In this document: piece by piece, positions 6,223 through 14,183 of the stretch
How positions within the stretch are numbered: the stretch's first letter is position 1
Layout: each line of letters starts with the position of its first letter
NCBI GenBank assembly: GCA_934370915.1
Contig: CAKRNI010000047.1
Span: 1-14,633 of the forward strand
Origin: an uncultured Lachnospiraceae bacterium
GTDB lineage: Bacteria; Bacillota; Clostridia; Lachnospirales; Lachnospiraceae
DNA length: 14,633 nucleotides
Direction: 5' to 3'
The notes under the pieces: model-generated
Told to the model about the DNA's origin: nothing
Seen by the model: the letters and a program-made list of their open reading frames with translations, nothing else
Database searches by the model: none
Translations under genes and position numbers: made by a program

Positions 6223-7506
6223 TCAGTGCAAGCGGAAACTCAGAAACTTCCCTATCGCCTCCTCCACTCCTTTTCCATCTGTTCCGCCGCCAAAATCAAG
6301 GATCACAAGTCTGGTCTTATCACTAAACATCACCTCATCGACAGCCGTTTGTGTGCTGTTTTCCGTTTCCCGTATCGTATACCGATACCAGGATATATCT
6401 ACACCGTCCGGAAGTGTGCTCATCACCTCCGACGGATCCACTTCTTTTCTATCCCAAAGCTCTTCCATATCTTTCGGATACTGACATTTTGTTTTCTCAA
6501 TGATCCACGGAATCCTGCTTTCATAAACAGTGATCCCAACAGGAGTTTCCGCATTGCCTACATAAGAATTATCCGTCCAACATCTCGCGAATACGGTACT
6601 TCTCCTCCTGGCATTCTCTTCCCCGGATCCGCTCTGCCCGATCAAACCTCCACATACCGGAATCAGAATCGTGGCAAATACTGTAACCCCTATAAGATAA
6701 CTGGTCCAATCATCCCGCTGGTCCCCGCTTCCGTATTGCTGAACCATTTTCCTCATGAACATGGCAACTCCCACAACAATCAGGATCGAGAACACCGCGG
6801 TCAAAAGACTCCTCACAGACGTGGAAAAAGAAACAGCGATTGCGGCAGACAGCGTGATTACGAGGAAAAGCTTCTCATACTTTTTCCGGCTCAAGACCTT
6901 TTTTAGATTCATGACCGGCATTTTCCCGTTCTCCTTCAATCCCTGTTCACTTTGCCGCTTCCAGTGAAACAGCCGAATATAGCTCCAAGTGTATGAAATC
7001 ACAAGGAGAATACTTACCGCCAGTGAAAATAGTCTTGCCGGATCTGTAAATGTCGCTCCGACATTCTTGAAATACTCATATACCAGCCAGCACTCCAATA
7101 CACCGATCAGCGGATAAAGAAGCATCACCGACCAGTTAAACACCAGCGTTTTCTGGGTCTTAACCTGAGCGACATCACTCATTTCTTCCGTCAGCTCCAG
7201 CGAATCATCCGTTGTATAAAAGATCTGCCACAGATTACCACTGCACTGAAATTTCCATCCCGCCTCTTCACATTTTTCCCGAAACCTGTCAGCCGTCCAG
7301 GAATCTGTCCCTGTCAGTGCAGACACCCCCGGTGCTATCATGACAGCATACCTGCGCTTTTCCGGCTCACCCCAGCGACAATCCATTCCCATACCGCCGA
7401 CGGATTCCGGATACCATCCCTCCAGCGCCAATGCCTCCAGATACTGCCTGAAAGCATCCGCCTCCCATGCAGAAAATGTTTTCCAGATATGTCTCTTTTG
7501 CTTCAT
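6223..7506 (-). CDS. DUF2812 domain membrane protein
   Basis: A 427-residue protein with an N-terminal DUF2812-like cytoplasmic domain (about residues 5-105) marked by aromatic residues in a W-x3-F-S-A-W-E-A-D-A-F opening, LALEGWYPE, a repeated 'F..kCeeaGWkF' and WQIFYTTDD. Hydrophobic segments follow at about 121-143, 159-180, 212-250 (probably two helices) and 270-290. A hydrophilic C-terminal domain of about 135 residues then probably faces outside. AGGAGG lies 7 nt before the ATG. Such proteins commonly sit next to a PadR-type regulator that controls them; none is found here. The gene has its own promoter. Function of the family is unknown. The long C-terminal extension beyond the membrane part may be specific to this group. 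Confidence 0.82.
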   Translation of the reverse strand: MKQKRHIWKTFSAWEADAFRQYLEALALEGWYPESVGGMGMDCRWGEPEKRRYAVMIAPGVSALTGTDSWTADRFREKCEEAGWKFQCSGNLWQIFYTTDDSLELTEEMSDVAQVKTQKTLVFNWSVMLLYPLIGVLECWLVYEYFKNVGATFTDPARLFSLAVSILLVISYTWSYIRLFHWKRQSEQGLKENGKMPVMNLKKVLSRKKYEKLFLVITLSAAIAVSFSTSVRSLLTAVFSILIVVGVAMFMRKMVQQYGSGDQRDDWTSYLIGVTVFATILIPVCGGLIGQSGSGEENARRRSTVFARCWTDNSYVGNAETPVGITVYESRIPWIIEKTKCQYPKDMEELWDRKEVDPSEVMSTLPDGVDISWYRYTIRETENSTQTAVDEVMFSDKTRLVILDFGGGTDGKGVEEAIGKFLSFRLH

Positions 7507-7575
7507 AGCCCATCCTCCTTTCGAGAGTAGCGATCTGTTTCAGGTACGATTTCACGATCATGTTCTTCCACTTTC

Positions 7576-7604
7576 ATTATATAAATTGCTGTTCTTCGAC
7601 ACAA
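7576..7604 (-). promoter_or_regulatory. promoter for DUF2812 gene
   Basis: On the minus strand, TTGTGT (7604-7599), a 17-bp spacer and a perfect TATAAT (7581-7576). The predicted start near 7569 gives a leader of about 60 nt. Confidence 0.7.
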
Positions 7605-7804
7605 GAAACAGCCAATTACTCTTTTCTTACGTTTTCATTACACAAAAACCTGCCACTATCTGCTTCTTCCGGATCCATGAAGCAAAAAGACTTATGTATC
7701 TCCCTTCTCCAACGTGTTTTCCGTCCCCTGGTCAGCCTTCATATTTTATCAATATCTGTTTTTCACTTTGCCACATACAAGCGCTCACACTGTAACGCGC
7801 ACGT

Positions 7805-7833
7805 TTGACAACTGTACATTTTTCACATATGAT
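7805..7833 (+). promoter_or_regulatory. promoter for YitT family gene
   Basis: A perfect TTGACA (7805-7810), a 17-bp spacer and TATGAT (7828-7833). The predicted start near 7840 gives a leader of about 30 nt and argues against any start codon upstream of 7871. Confidence 0.8.
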
Positions 7834-7870
7834 TGACACGCAAATACTAATTCGAAAAGGGAATCTCACC

Positions 7871-8728
7871 ATGTTTGAAAAACTAAAATATTTCTCCACA
7901 ATCTTCTTCGGCACCTTCATCATCGCCGTGGGAGTCTATTTCTTCATGAACCCGAACCATATCATCAGCGGAAGTATCTCAGGACTCGCCGTGGTTCTCG
8001 TAAACTTTGTCCCGCTGTCCCTCTCCGCGATGACGCTGCTTTTAAACATCATCTGCATCATTTTGGCATTCCTCTTCGTGGATAAGACCTTTGGGACGAA
8101 GATCATCTTTATCTCCGTCCTGCTTCCGGCGTTGCTCTTTGTGTTCGAGCTTCTGTTCCCGGGTCCGGTATCCCCGACGGGAAATATCGCTCTGGATGTT
8201 GTGGGAATGATCGTTGTGATCTGCTACGGACAGGCGGTCCTCTTCAACGCCAACGCCGCATCCGGCGGTCTCGACATTATCGCAAAGATCATGAACAAGT
8301 ACCTGCACATGGACCTCGGAAAGTCCATCATCATCGCAGGTCTCGTGACCGTTGCAAGCTCCTACTTCGCCTACGACCTCCAGACCGTGATCATCGGCGC
8401 CCTGTCCACCTACTTCAGTGGCCTCGTCCTTGACTACTTCATCGACGAGTTCACCGGCAAGATCCGCGTCTGCATCATCTCCGAGCACAATGATGATTTT
8501 AAACGTTACGTCATCGAAACACTCCAGCGCGGAATCACCGTCTACACCGCAACCGGCGGCTACAGCGACACGCAGAAGGAAGAGATCCTTGCGATCCTCA
8601 CCAAAAAGGAATATGGTCAGTTTATGGACTACGTCCAGGCAAAGGACCCCAACGCCTTCGTAACGATCTCCAACGTGAAGCGCGTGGTGGGAAGCTGGAA
8701 TACGCCGAAGAGACGGACGTACTTCTAA
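7871..8728 (+). CDS. YitT family membrane protein (DUF161/DUF2179)
   Basis: A 285-residue protein with the two-part layout of the YitT family. Five or six membrane helices cover about residues 1-190, including FGTFIIAVGVYFFMNPN, the glycine-rich SGSISGLAVVL and the family's NANAASGGLDIIAK segment. A cytoplasmic DUF2179 domain of about 80 residues follows (GKIRVCIISE, RGITVYTATGGYS, FVTISNVKRVVG). Length is normal. The open frame extends back to a TTG at 7805, but that TTG is the -35 element; AAAGGGA before the ATG at 7871 supports this start. A single-gene unit, convergent with the MATE remnant. Transport of small molecules is suspected for the family, but no substrate can be read from sequence. 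Confidence 0.92.
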   Translation: MFEKLKYFSTIFFGTFIIAVGVYFFMNPNHIISGSISGLAVVLVNFVPLSLSAMTLLLNIICIILAFLFVDKTFGTKIIFISVLLPALLFVFELLFPGPVSPTGNIALDVVGMIVVICYGQAVLFNANAASGGLDIIAKIMNKYLHMDLGKSIIIAGLVTVASSYFAYDLQTVIIGALSTYFSGLVLDYFIDEFTGKIRVCIISEHNDDFKRYVIETLQRGITVYTATGGYSDTQKEEILAILTKKEYGQFMDYVQAKDPNAFVTISNVKRVVGSWNTPKRRTYF

Positions 8729-8826
8729 GACCATGCGCCTCCAGAACCTGTTACCGGCATTCTCTGCAGAACACACACAATTCCTACAGATCCTGCCGCC
8801 AGCAGTTTTTTCCGAATTTATGCAGC

Positions 8827-8871
8827 AAAAAGGCTGATGCAGTTTCAAACCAACGCATCAGCCTTTTCTTT
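8827..8871. terminator. bidirectional terminator between yitT-like gene and MATE remnant
   Basis: AAAAGGCTGATGC (8828-8840) pairs with GCATCAGCCTTTT (8855-8867), a 13-bp perfect stem with T-rich tracts on both strands. It is 100 bp after the YitT stop codon and touches the stop of the MATE remnant on the other strand. The 8729-8826 gap shows nothing else. Confidence 0.9.
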
Positions 8872-9408
8872 ATTTCCTACTATTCTTCCATCCATTGATC
8901 GTCCTCCAATACAATACCATCCCGGTCACCCCGACAAGCACCTCCGAGATCGGAAACGCCGTTTTTCCGATTGCAATGACCTCACTGCTGTCCGAAAAGA
9001 TCCGGAGCAGTTCCACCGGAAAGAACACGAAACACCCCCCCGATCAGCATAAACCCACAGGAAAACAGATAACTGTCCTTCATGGTCTCCCGGCATCTCC
9101 CATAACTCTTCGTCGCGTAGTTGAAACTCAGCACCGGCACATTTCTGCGCATACTGTCTCGCCATGTACGTGTTGACACCGACACCGGTTCCCACCGCCA
9201 GGGCAATAATGATAAGCTGCAGCGGATAGATCACCGACAGCGCTGTCAGCGAATTTGCGGAATACTGACCGACGAAAAAGCTGTCCACGATGTTGTACAT
9301 GGCCTGAATGAGCTGCGCCAGCATGACCGGCGGCGCGATCTTCAAAAGAATCTTCGGAATCTTTTCCGTGCGGAAGAGATCCGTTCCAGTCTCCATCTTC
9401 TCCTTCAT
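8870..9408 (-). pseudogene. MATE efflux pump remnant with internal deletions and frameshift
   Basis: Three pieces of a MATE transporter can be read in order. The N-terminal piece (from the ATG at 9408 to about 9150, roughly 87 residues) contains RTEKIPKILLKIAPPVMLAQ and GVGVNTYMARQYAQ. A fragment from the second half then follows in another frame (about 9146-9035, VPVLSFNYATKSYGRC and YLFSCGFMLIGG). After a seven-G tract (9035-9041) the frame changes again to FFPVELLRIFSDSSEVIAIGKTAF, which joins directly to a C-terminal segment (ISEVLVGVTGMVLYW) ending in TAA at 8870. About 540 bp remain of an expected 1350, so roughly 200 codons are gone from the middle and more near residue 'GKTA'. The start overlaps the MarR stop as TGATG with GGAGGAGG upstream, so the gene was translationally coupled to the regulator. 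Not functional as a pump. Confidence 0.88.
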
Positions 9409-9851
9409 CACTCTTCCTCCTCCAGCGCGTCTTCCAACACCCGGTCATACTCCATGAACAGCTCCGTCATCATCCGGATCCGCTCTGCTCCGAGCTGAGC
9501 CGCCGCCCGCTCCTCCATAAGACTTAAAGAATGCAGGAGCCGTTCCGAATACTCTTCTCCGCTCTCCGTCAGCACCAGCGCCTTCTCTTTTCCGCGGCTC
9601 ATCTCCTCGCTGACCGCAAGGATCCCCTCTTTCCGCATCTCCGTGATCACATGGTTCACCGTCTGCCGCGGCAGCATATAAGAATCGCAGACCTGTTTCT
9701 GTGTGCAGGATCCATATTCCCGGATCGTATAGAGCACCAGCATCCGGTTATAGCTGACCTTATTTTTCTTCGCCCACACCGAGTAGACTCTTCGGCACCG
9801 GATGATCGCCTGGTTTACCTGGTCGTGAAGCTTCTGTATTTCATGGTCCAT
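9408..9851 (-). CDS. MarR family transcriptional regulator
   Basis: A 147-residue winged-helix DNA-binding protein. Residues 33-100 hold the wHTH: helix LVLYTIREYGSCTQKQVCD, recognition helix LPRQTVNHVITEMRKEGIL (60-78) and a basic wing around SRGKEKALVLTESG (85-98). Flanking helices at both ends would form the dimer interface. AAGGAG before the ATG at 9851 sets the start; the frame is open back to 9911, but that would begin within the promoter. It heads a two-gene operon with the MATE remnant, an arrangement in which the regulator usually represses both itself and the pump. With the pump destroyed, the regulator may only control itself or genes elsewhere. Ligand unknown. Confidence 0.92.
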   Translation of the reverse strand: MDHEIQKLHDQVNQAIIRCRRVYSVWAKKNKVSYNRMLVLYTIREYGSCTQKQVCDSYMLPRQTVNHVITEMRKEGILAVSEEMSRGKEKALVLTESGEEYSERLLHSLSLMEERAAAQLGAERIRMMTELFMEYDRVLEDALEEEE

Positions 9852-9863
9852 AATCGTTTTCTC

Positions 9864-9921
9864 CTTTTCAATCCCATTTGAGACTGAAAAGGAGTATACT
9901 CCCGTCACCATGATTTGTCAA
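9864..9921 (-). promoter_or_regulatory. marR promoter with palindromic operators
   Basis: On the minus strand a perfect TTGACA (9921-9916), a 17-bp spacer and TATACT (9898-9893). A perfect 12-bp palindrome GGAGTATACTCC (9891-9902) covers the -10. Directly downstream, 9864-9891 is a 28-bp inverted repeat of two 12-base arms, 10 Watson-Crick pairs plus two G-T, around ATTT. Both are well placed for autorepression by the MarR protein. The ribosome binding site follows immediately. Confidence 0.7.
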
Positions 9922-9997
9922 TCCCCGCAGCTCCGCTTCCACCATCAAAGTTCCACCTGCAATTCATGCCGATTTTCGACATCTTGTGCAGCGTTTA

Positions 9998-10025
9998 TTG
10001 ACAACACCCGAAAAAATGATATCCT
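9998..10025 (+). promoter_or_regulatory. promoter for large secreted protein gene
   Basis: A perfect TTGACA (9998-10003), a 16-bp spacer and TATCCT (10020-10025), preceded by TGA to give an extended -10. The predicted start near 10032 leaves a leader of about 75 nt with no clear structure. It is divergent from the marR promoter about 75 bp away. Confidence 0.65.
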
Positions 10026-10105
10026 AAAGATAACCGATTCCGTTGCAGGATCAGTTTTTTATACCATTTTTCAGCTTTTCTTACGAAAATAAAGGGGGAA
10101 TCTCT

Positions 10106-13100
10106 ATGAGAAGTACATATAAGAAACCACTGGCGCTCCTGCTGTCCGCGGCGTTGAGCTTTACACTGTCCGGCAGCCCCGTCTATGCGTCAAACAGCAG
10201 CTTACTGCCAGAAACAGGCACACGGAGCGCACTTCCGGCGCAGACGGCAACCTCTTCCAATGCTGTCACGCCGTCCAACGCCCCGGCTCCAGTGGCTCCA
10301 GCCAGCACTGCTGCCGCCATAGCCACATTTTCCAATGCCGTGGAAAGCCAGGATCCCGTTGTTTCCGTAGACTGGAAGGATTCTCACTGGGAATTTACAG
10401 ATTTCTTTGACGCCCTCCGCTGGATCCGTGGGCTTGAAAACGTAACACTTACTCTGCTCGAAGATGTCATGGTCACGCAGCAGATAGAACTCACGCAAGC
10501 AAGATATAATATCTTCGATAACCTGACTGTTGATCTCAATAATCATACCCTGTCCGGAAATTTTGATGATGAGGCCGTTGTGTATTTCGAGCCTGCGACA
10601 GTATATCATGTCGCATTTAAAAACGGAACCATCGAAAATACAGCGGAAAATGGCACTGCTGTTCAGTTATTGGACGGTCAGATAACCATGGAAAATGTAA
10701 CTATCAACGGTGATTTTGTTATTAAACATGATTTTCTTAACCACTACAAGAGCTATACACCGACCTTCCTCGGCGGCGGAACGATCAGTAAACTCCGCAC
10801 GGAATCCGAATATCCGGCGGATTTCGGCAATGCCCTGGCCCCTGGATGTTACTTCGTTGATTCCGATGACCGCCGCGTGCAAGGAGATGCCCTGGAACAC
10901 GGCACCAAACTGGAAAACGTCACAGTCATGACGTGTGAGCATGAAAAAGGATTTGTCTGGGATTCTGACCCCTTCTTTACCAGATATATCTGTCAAGTCT
11001 GCGGCAATGCCTGCACACATGATACCCGCAGTTCAGATGACAGGAAATGTGAGATCTGTCATATGGAGATCAATGACATTGTGTACAATCCCGGAGAGAC
11101 GGAATATGTCACCTCCTTTCACGATGCAACGACTGCCGCGAATCGTTTCAGCAGCAGGATCCTTCTGTTAAGCGATCAGGATTCATCCTCCAATTTCGTC
11201 TTCGACAATATGACCGTTGATTTTAATGGTCACACAATGACCTGGACCGGAAGTCACGGTAACACAAGTATTTCCGGTACAGGTGTAACGTTGCAGAATA
11301 CCGGCACCACCCGGGGACACTTTATCGGCACGCTCAACCTTTGGGGATCTTCCCCCAGCCTGATCATCCCGGCCGGCACGAACCTTCTCATTGATGCTCT
11401 CGAGGTCAAAGAAGGAACTGCCTCCCTCGCCGGCGGTACCTTCGGCATGATTACCGTTTCAAATGGCAATACCCTCAACGGCCTTCTTGCGCCAGGATAC
11501 TGCTACGAACAGAATGGTCAGATCATCGTTCCATCCGACAACGACACAAAACTCACCAATGTGTCCGTGGTTCCCTGCGACCACACTTCGTCAGCCGTGA
11601 CGACCACCAGCGGATCCACGGTCATCTACAAATGCCCCTGCGGCGAGGTGACCTACACAGGCAGCGTGACAAAAGACGGAAAGACTCTGTACTACGCGGA
11701 TCTTCAGGACGCCCTCGATCATGCGTCCGGCGGTACATTCCGTTTTCTCACTCCGTCTCTCAATACCCGGCTTATTGTCCCGGACAATGTGACGATCGAT
11801 TTCACCAATATGTCGCTGTACCACGATACTTCAGACGCAGAACTGACCATCGCCGGCAGAGTCACACTCCTCAACCTTGAAACTTCACATGCTCTCATCC
11901 AGAATATTCCGATCGTTGTCAAGTCCGGCGGTACACTGATCGTTCCAAAAGACTACAGCGCTTCAGAGAGGAATCAGTTGGACCTGTCCAACGGATCATC
12001 CATCACCATTGAGTCTGGCGGACATGCTGAACTATACAGCGGTACATACGGCTTGATCTACGCATACAAAGACAGTGAGATCCATGTTTCCAACTGCAGC
12101 ACCCCGGTCCTTGTTATGAAGGACGGCAGCAGGGCAGTCCTGACCGGCGGCAGCTACCGGTCGCTCTATCTGGAAGGGCTCTGTGACGTAAAGATCTCAG
12201 GCGGAAGTTACGACAGAATTGAGATCTTTGAAACAGACCTTCAATCAGCTTTGGTCCGTCCGAAAGTCACTTACGCGGATTTCTCCGCTCTGCTGACGAA
12301 TGGATCAGGATTTCAGAAGTCTGACGGCAGCTGGCTCTCCAAGAACGATGTAACCAGTTCACCCGAATATGTGTACAGAAAAAGTAAATCTATTGAAAAT
12401 GTGACCGCTGTGGACGCGCCTGTCCAGGATGCAGCCGTATATGCCCGGATTTCCGGCACAGAGTACAAAGAGCCTGTGAACGTCCAGTACAGATCACAGA
12501 CCGGCAGGGAATTCAGCCTGATGCCTGATATCCACTTCAGATCAGATGTAACTCCGTCTGCCTCCTGCCAGTGGTACCAGATAAATTCCGACGGCAGCAT
12601 GACGGAGATCGAAGACGCCTCAGACATGGCTCTCCACCTCTCTCCGACGATACCCGTCGGCACATACACCTATGCCGCGGAGATCACCTGCGGCGGATAT
12701 ATCTGCTACAGTGACCCGTACACCGTGACCGTCACTCCCCGGGAACTGGAGCTGACCGTCGATGAAGATTTCATCTCAAAAGTCTATGACGGTACAGCGG
12801 ATGTACCCGACATAAAGCCTATATTCATTGCGGCTGGCGGCGGAGATCTCCCGGATGCAGACGAGATCACATGTCTGATCGGCGATTCCTGGTACTTTAA
12901 TTCTCCAGCACCAGAAACACCAAATCCAGATTTTTCCGATGAAAAAGGGGTAAGCTTCCTCTGCACCCTGACAAACCCGAACTACTCGTTTGCAGGCGGG
13001 GAAACGGAAAAACGTTTTTTCTGCGGTCAGGCACCGTACATCAAAAAAGCCACCGCATCCAATGCAAAACCAGGAACCATGACTGTCCTCAATCATACGG

Positions 13101-14017
13101 AAGCCGCGTACCGCTTTGACCTCAGTTCCCTTCTGCCGGAGCTCGACACGCCGAAGAAATACGGCACGGTCGAATACCATCTTGAGGACGTGGCTCTCGG
13201 AGACTATTACGACAGCGGCGCGTCCATCTGTGATGGAGTACTGACACTTCCGGTCCGTCCGGTGGATTCTGCGCTGGAGCAGCAGATCGGCACCGTGACA
13301 GTTAAAGTCATCTCCCAGAATTACCATGACTTTCTCCTCACGCTCCAGGTCAGCGCTGTCAACAATAAGCTGCCCGACAGCGGCGAAGACAATAAGCCAG
13401 GCGGGAACTCCGGCGGCAATACTTCCGGCGGTGGAAATTCTTCCTCCAATGGCAGTAATTCCGGCGGAAACAGTTCTTCCGACAGTGACAGCGATTCTTC
13501 CTATGAAGATACGTTCCTGTCCTCAGACTACTCCGGACAGGCACAGTCCAAATCTCCGTCCACGATCAGCATTCCATCCGCTGTACCGGATAAGAACGGT
13601 AATGTAACTCTCGATCACAATATGATCCAGTTCGCCATCAAAGCCGCCCGGAAAACTGTGAAAAAGAATGGCAGATCTGCAAACGGCATCGCGGTGTCCA
13701 TCCCTGTGGTATCAGAAAAGAGTCATTCCGCATTCTCCGTGACGATAAGTGCCCGCATTCTCGACACACTGATCCGCGAAAACGTGACTCATTTAGCGCT
13801 CGGACTTGACGGCGCTTCGACCGCATACCTGGATGCAGACCTGTTAAGATGGCTGGATGCCAGATCTGCCGATGCAGATATCCTCATCAGGATCCAGCCA
13901 GCAGTCCAGATCACCGGCAGCGCAAAACCGGCTTATACGCTGTCTGTATTTCTCTTTACTGGCGGAAAAGAGACACCTGTCACTGATTTTGGCAATCTCT
14001 CGATCACAATAAAATAA
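10106..14017 (+). CDS. large secreted surface-type protein with beta-helix-like repeats and YDG-like domain
   Basis: A 1303-residue exported protein. Residues 1-28 form a signal peptide (KK, hydrophobic core, SPVYA cleavage). About 30-90 is a Ser/Ala/Pro linker with repeated SNA motifs (SSNAV, PSNAP, FSNAV). From about 90 to 750 three related modules follow, each with strand-rich phrases such as DNLTVDLNNHTLSGN and DNMTVDFNGHTM. Each module ends in a 'LAPG-Y ... T-L-NVTV--C-H' segment near residues 243, 460 and 728. The first two carry Cys/His clusters (C-E-H then CQVC and CEICH at about 276-317; C-D-H and CPC at about 490-511) and the third has lost them. A YDG-like domain starts near 881 (SKVYDGTADV). 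A Gly/Ser/Asn/Asp linker (about 1089-1137) leads to a C-terminal domain (1140-1303). No LPXTG, SLH or choline-binding anchor is seen. AGGGGG 7 nt before the ATG sets the start. A role in adhesion or matrix binding is only inferred. Confidence 0.85.
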   Translation: MRSTYKKPLALLLSAALSFTLSGSPVYASNSSLLPETGTRSALPAQTATSSNAVTPSNAPAPVAPASTAAAIATFSNAVESQDPVVSVDWKDSHWEFTDFFDALRWIRGLENVTLTLLEDVMVTQQIELTQARYNIFDNLTVDLNNHTLSGNFDDEAVVYFEPATVYHVAFKNGTIENTAENGTAVQLLDGQITMENVTINGDFVIKHDFLNHYKSYTPTFLGGGTISKLRTESEYPADFGNALAPGCYFVDSDDRRVQGDALEHGTKLENVTVMTCEHEKGFVWDSDPFFTRYICQVCGNACTHDTRSSDDRKCEICHMEINDIVYNPGETEYVTSFHDATTAANRFSSRILLLSDQDSSSNFVFDNMTVDFNGHTMTWTGSHGNTSISGTGVTLQNTGTTRGHFIGTLNLWGSSPSLIIPAGTNLLIDALEVKEGTASLAGGTFGMITVSNGNTLNGLLAPGYCYEQNGQIIVPSDNDTKLTNVSVVPCDHTSSAVTTTSGSTVIYKCPCGEVTYTGSVTKDGKTLYYADLQDALDHASGGTFRFLTPSLNTRLIVPDNVTIDFTNMSLYHDTSDAELTIAGRVTLLNLETSHALIQNIPIVVKSGGTLIVPKDYSASERNQLDLSNGSSITIESGGHAELYSGTYGLIYAYKDSEIHVSNCSTPVLVMKDGSRAVLTGGSYRSLYLEGLCDVKISGGSYDRIEIFETDLQSALVRPKVTYADFSALLTNGSGFQKSDGSWLSKNDVTSSPEYVYRKSKSIENVTAVDAPVQDAAVYARISGTEYKEPVNVQYRSQTGREFSLMPDIHFRSDVTPSASCQWYQINSDGSMTEIEDASDMALHLSPTIPVGTYTYAAEITCGGYICYSDPYTVTVTPRELELTVDEDFISKVYDGTADVPDIKPIFIAAGGGDLPDADEITCLIGDSWYFNSPAPETPNPDFSDEKGVSFLCTLTNPNYSFAGGETEKRFFCGQAPYIKKATASNAKPGTMTVLNHTEAAYRFDLSSLLPELDTPKKYGTVEYHLEDVALGDYYDSGASICDGVLTLPVRPVDSALEQQIGTVTVKVISQNYHDFLLTLQVSAVNNKLPDSGEDNKPGGNSGGNTSGGGNSSSNGSNSGGNSSSDSDSDSSYEDTFLSSDYSGQAQSKSPSTISIPSAVPDKNGNVTLDHNMIQFAIKAARKTVKKNGRSANGIAVSIPVVSEKSHSAFSVTISARILDTLIRENVTHLALGLDGASTAYLDADLLRWLDARSADADILIRIQPAVQITGSAKPAYTLSVFLFTGGKETPVTDFGNLSITIK

Positions 14018-14023
14018 TTATGC

Positions 14024-14076
14024 GTATGTTTTCTTACGGTCAACGCAGCAAGTGCGCCGACCTACTGAACAGTTAC
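14024..14076 (+). repeat. IS66-like miniature element, copy 2 (partial)
   Basis: Bases 14025-14076 match 160-211 at 45 of 52 positions without gaps, in the same orientation, and end in the same CTGAACAGTTAC. The left 24 bp of copy 1, including its GTAAC end, are absent. The flanks AATTATGC (14016-14023) and AATTCTGC (14077-14084) match at 7 of 8, which could be a worn target duplication around a shorter form starting GTATG, or chance. It begins just after the stop codon of the large secreted protein gene. Confidence 0.6.
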
Positions 14077-14114
14077 AATTCTGCTTACATCTGCATTTCT
14101 GACGTGTAATTGCG

Positions 14115-14165
14115 AAAAAAAGCAGGTCTACATCGGTGTTTTTCACCTGCAGACCTGCTTTTATT
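14115..14165. terminator. bidirectional terminator before suf gene end
   Basis: AAAAGCAGGTCT (14118-14129) pairs with AGACCTGCTTTT (14151-14162), with an inner GGTG/CACC stem. T-rich tracts occur on both strands (a run of seven on the minus strand). It is placed to stop transcription of the suf gene from the right and of the secreted protein gene from the left. Confidence 0.9.
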
Positions 14166-14183
14166 ATGCATAACCTTTCGATT

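Larger units (their letters stand above)
7507..7870. other. divergent promoter region, DUF2812 and yitT-like genes
   Basis: This 364-bp gap carries the minus-strand promoter at 7576-7604, a gene-free AT-rich stretch (about 7610-7800), and the plus-strand promoter at 7805-7833. Short frames across it on both strands lack ribosome binding sites. One minus-strand frame that would overlap the DUF2812 start begins upstream of the predicted transcription start, so it is not supported. Confidence 0.65.

Noticed and set aside
7508..7582. Small minus-strand frame overlapping the DUF2812 start, as a possible PadR remnant
   Set aside because: It begins within the promoter's -10 region and has no convincing similarity to a PadR C-terminus.
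8042..8848. 268-codon open frame on the minus strand
   Set aside because: It is antisense to the clear YitT gene, has a skewed Asp/Val/Gly-rich composition typical of a shadow frame, and has no ribosome binding site.
12776..13327. 183-codon minus-strand open frame inside the large secreted protein gene
   Set aside because: Shadow of the real gene, with no recognisable domain and no start signals.
136..14076. The two 52-bp repeats as the ends of one large composite mobile element
   Set aside because: They are direct, not inverted, and the interval contains housekeeping genes such as murI and L25; independent copies are simpler.
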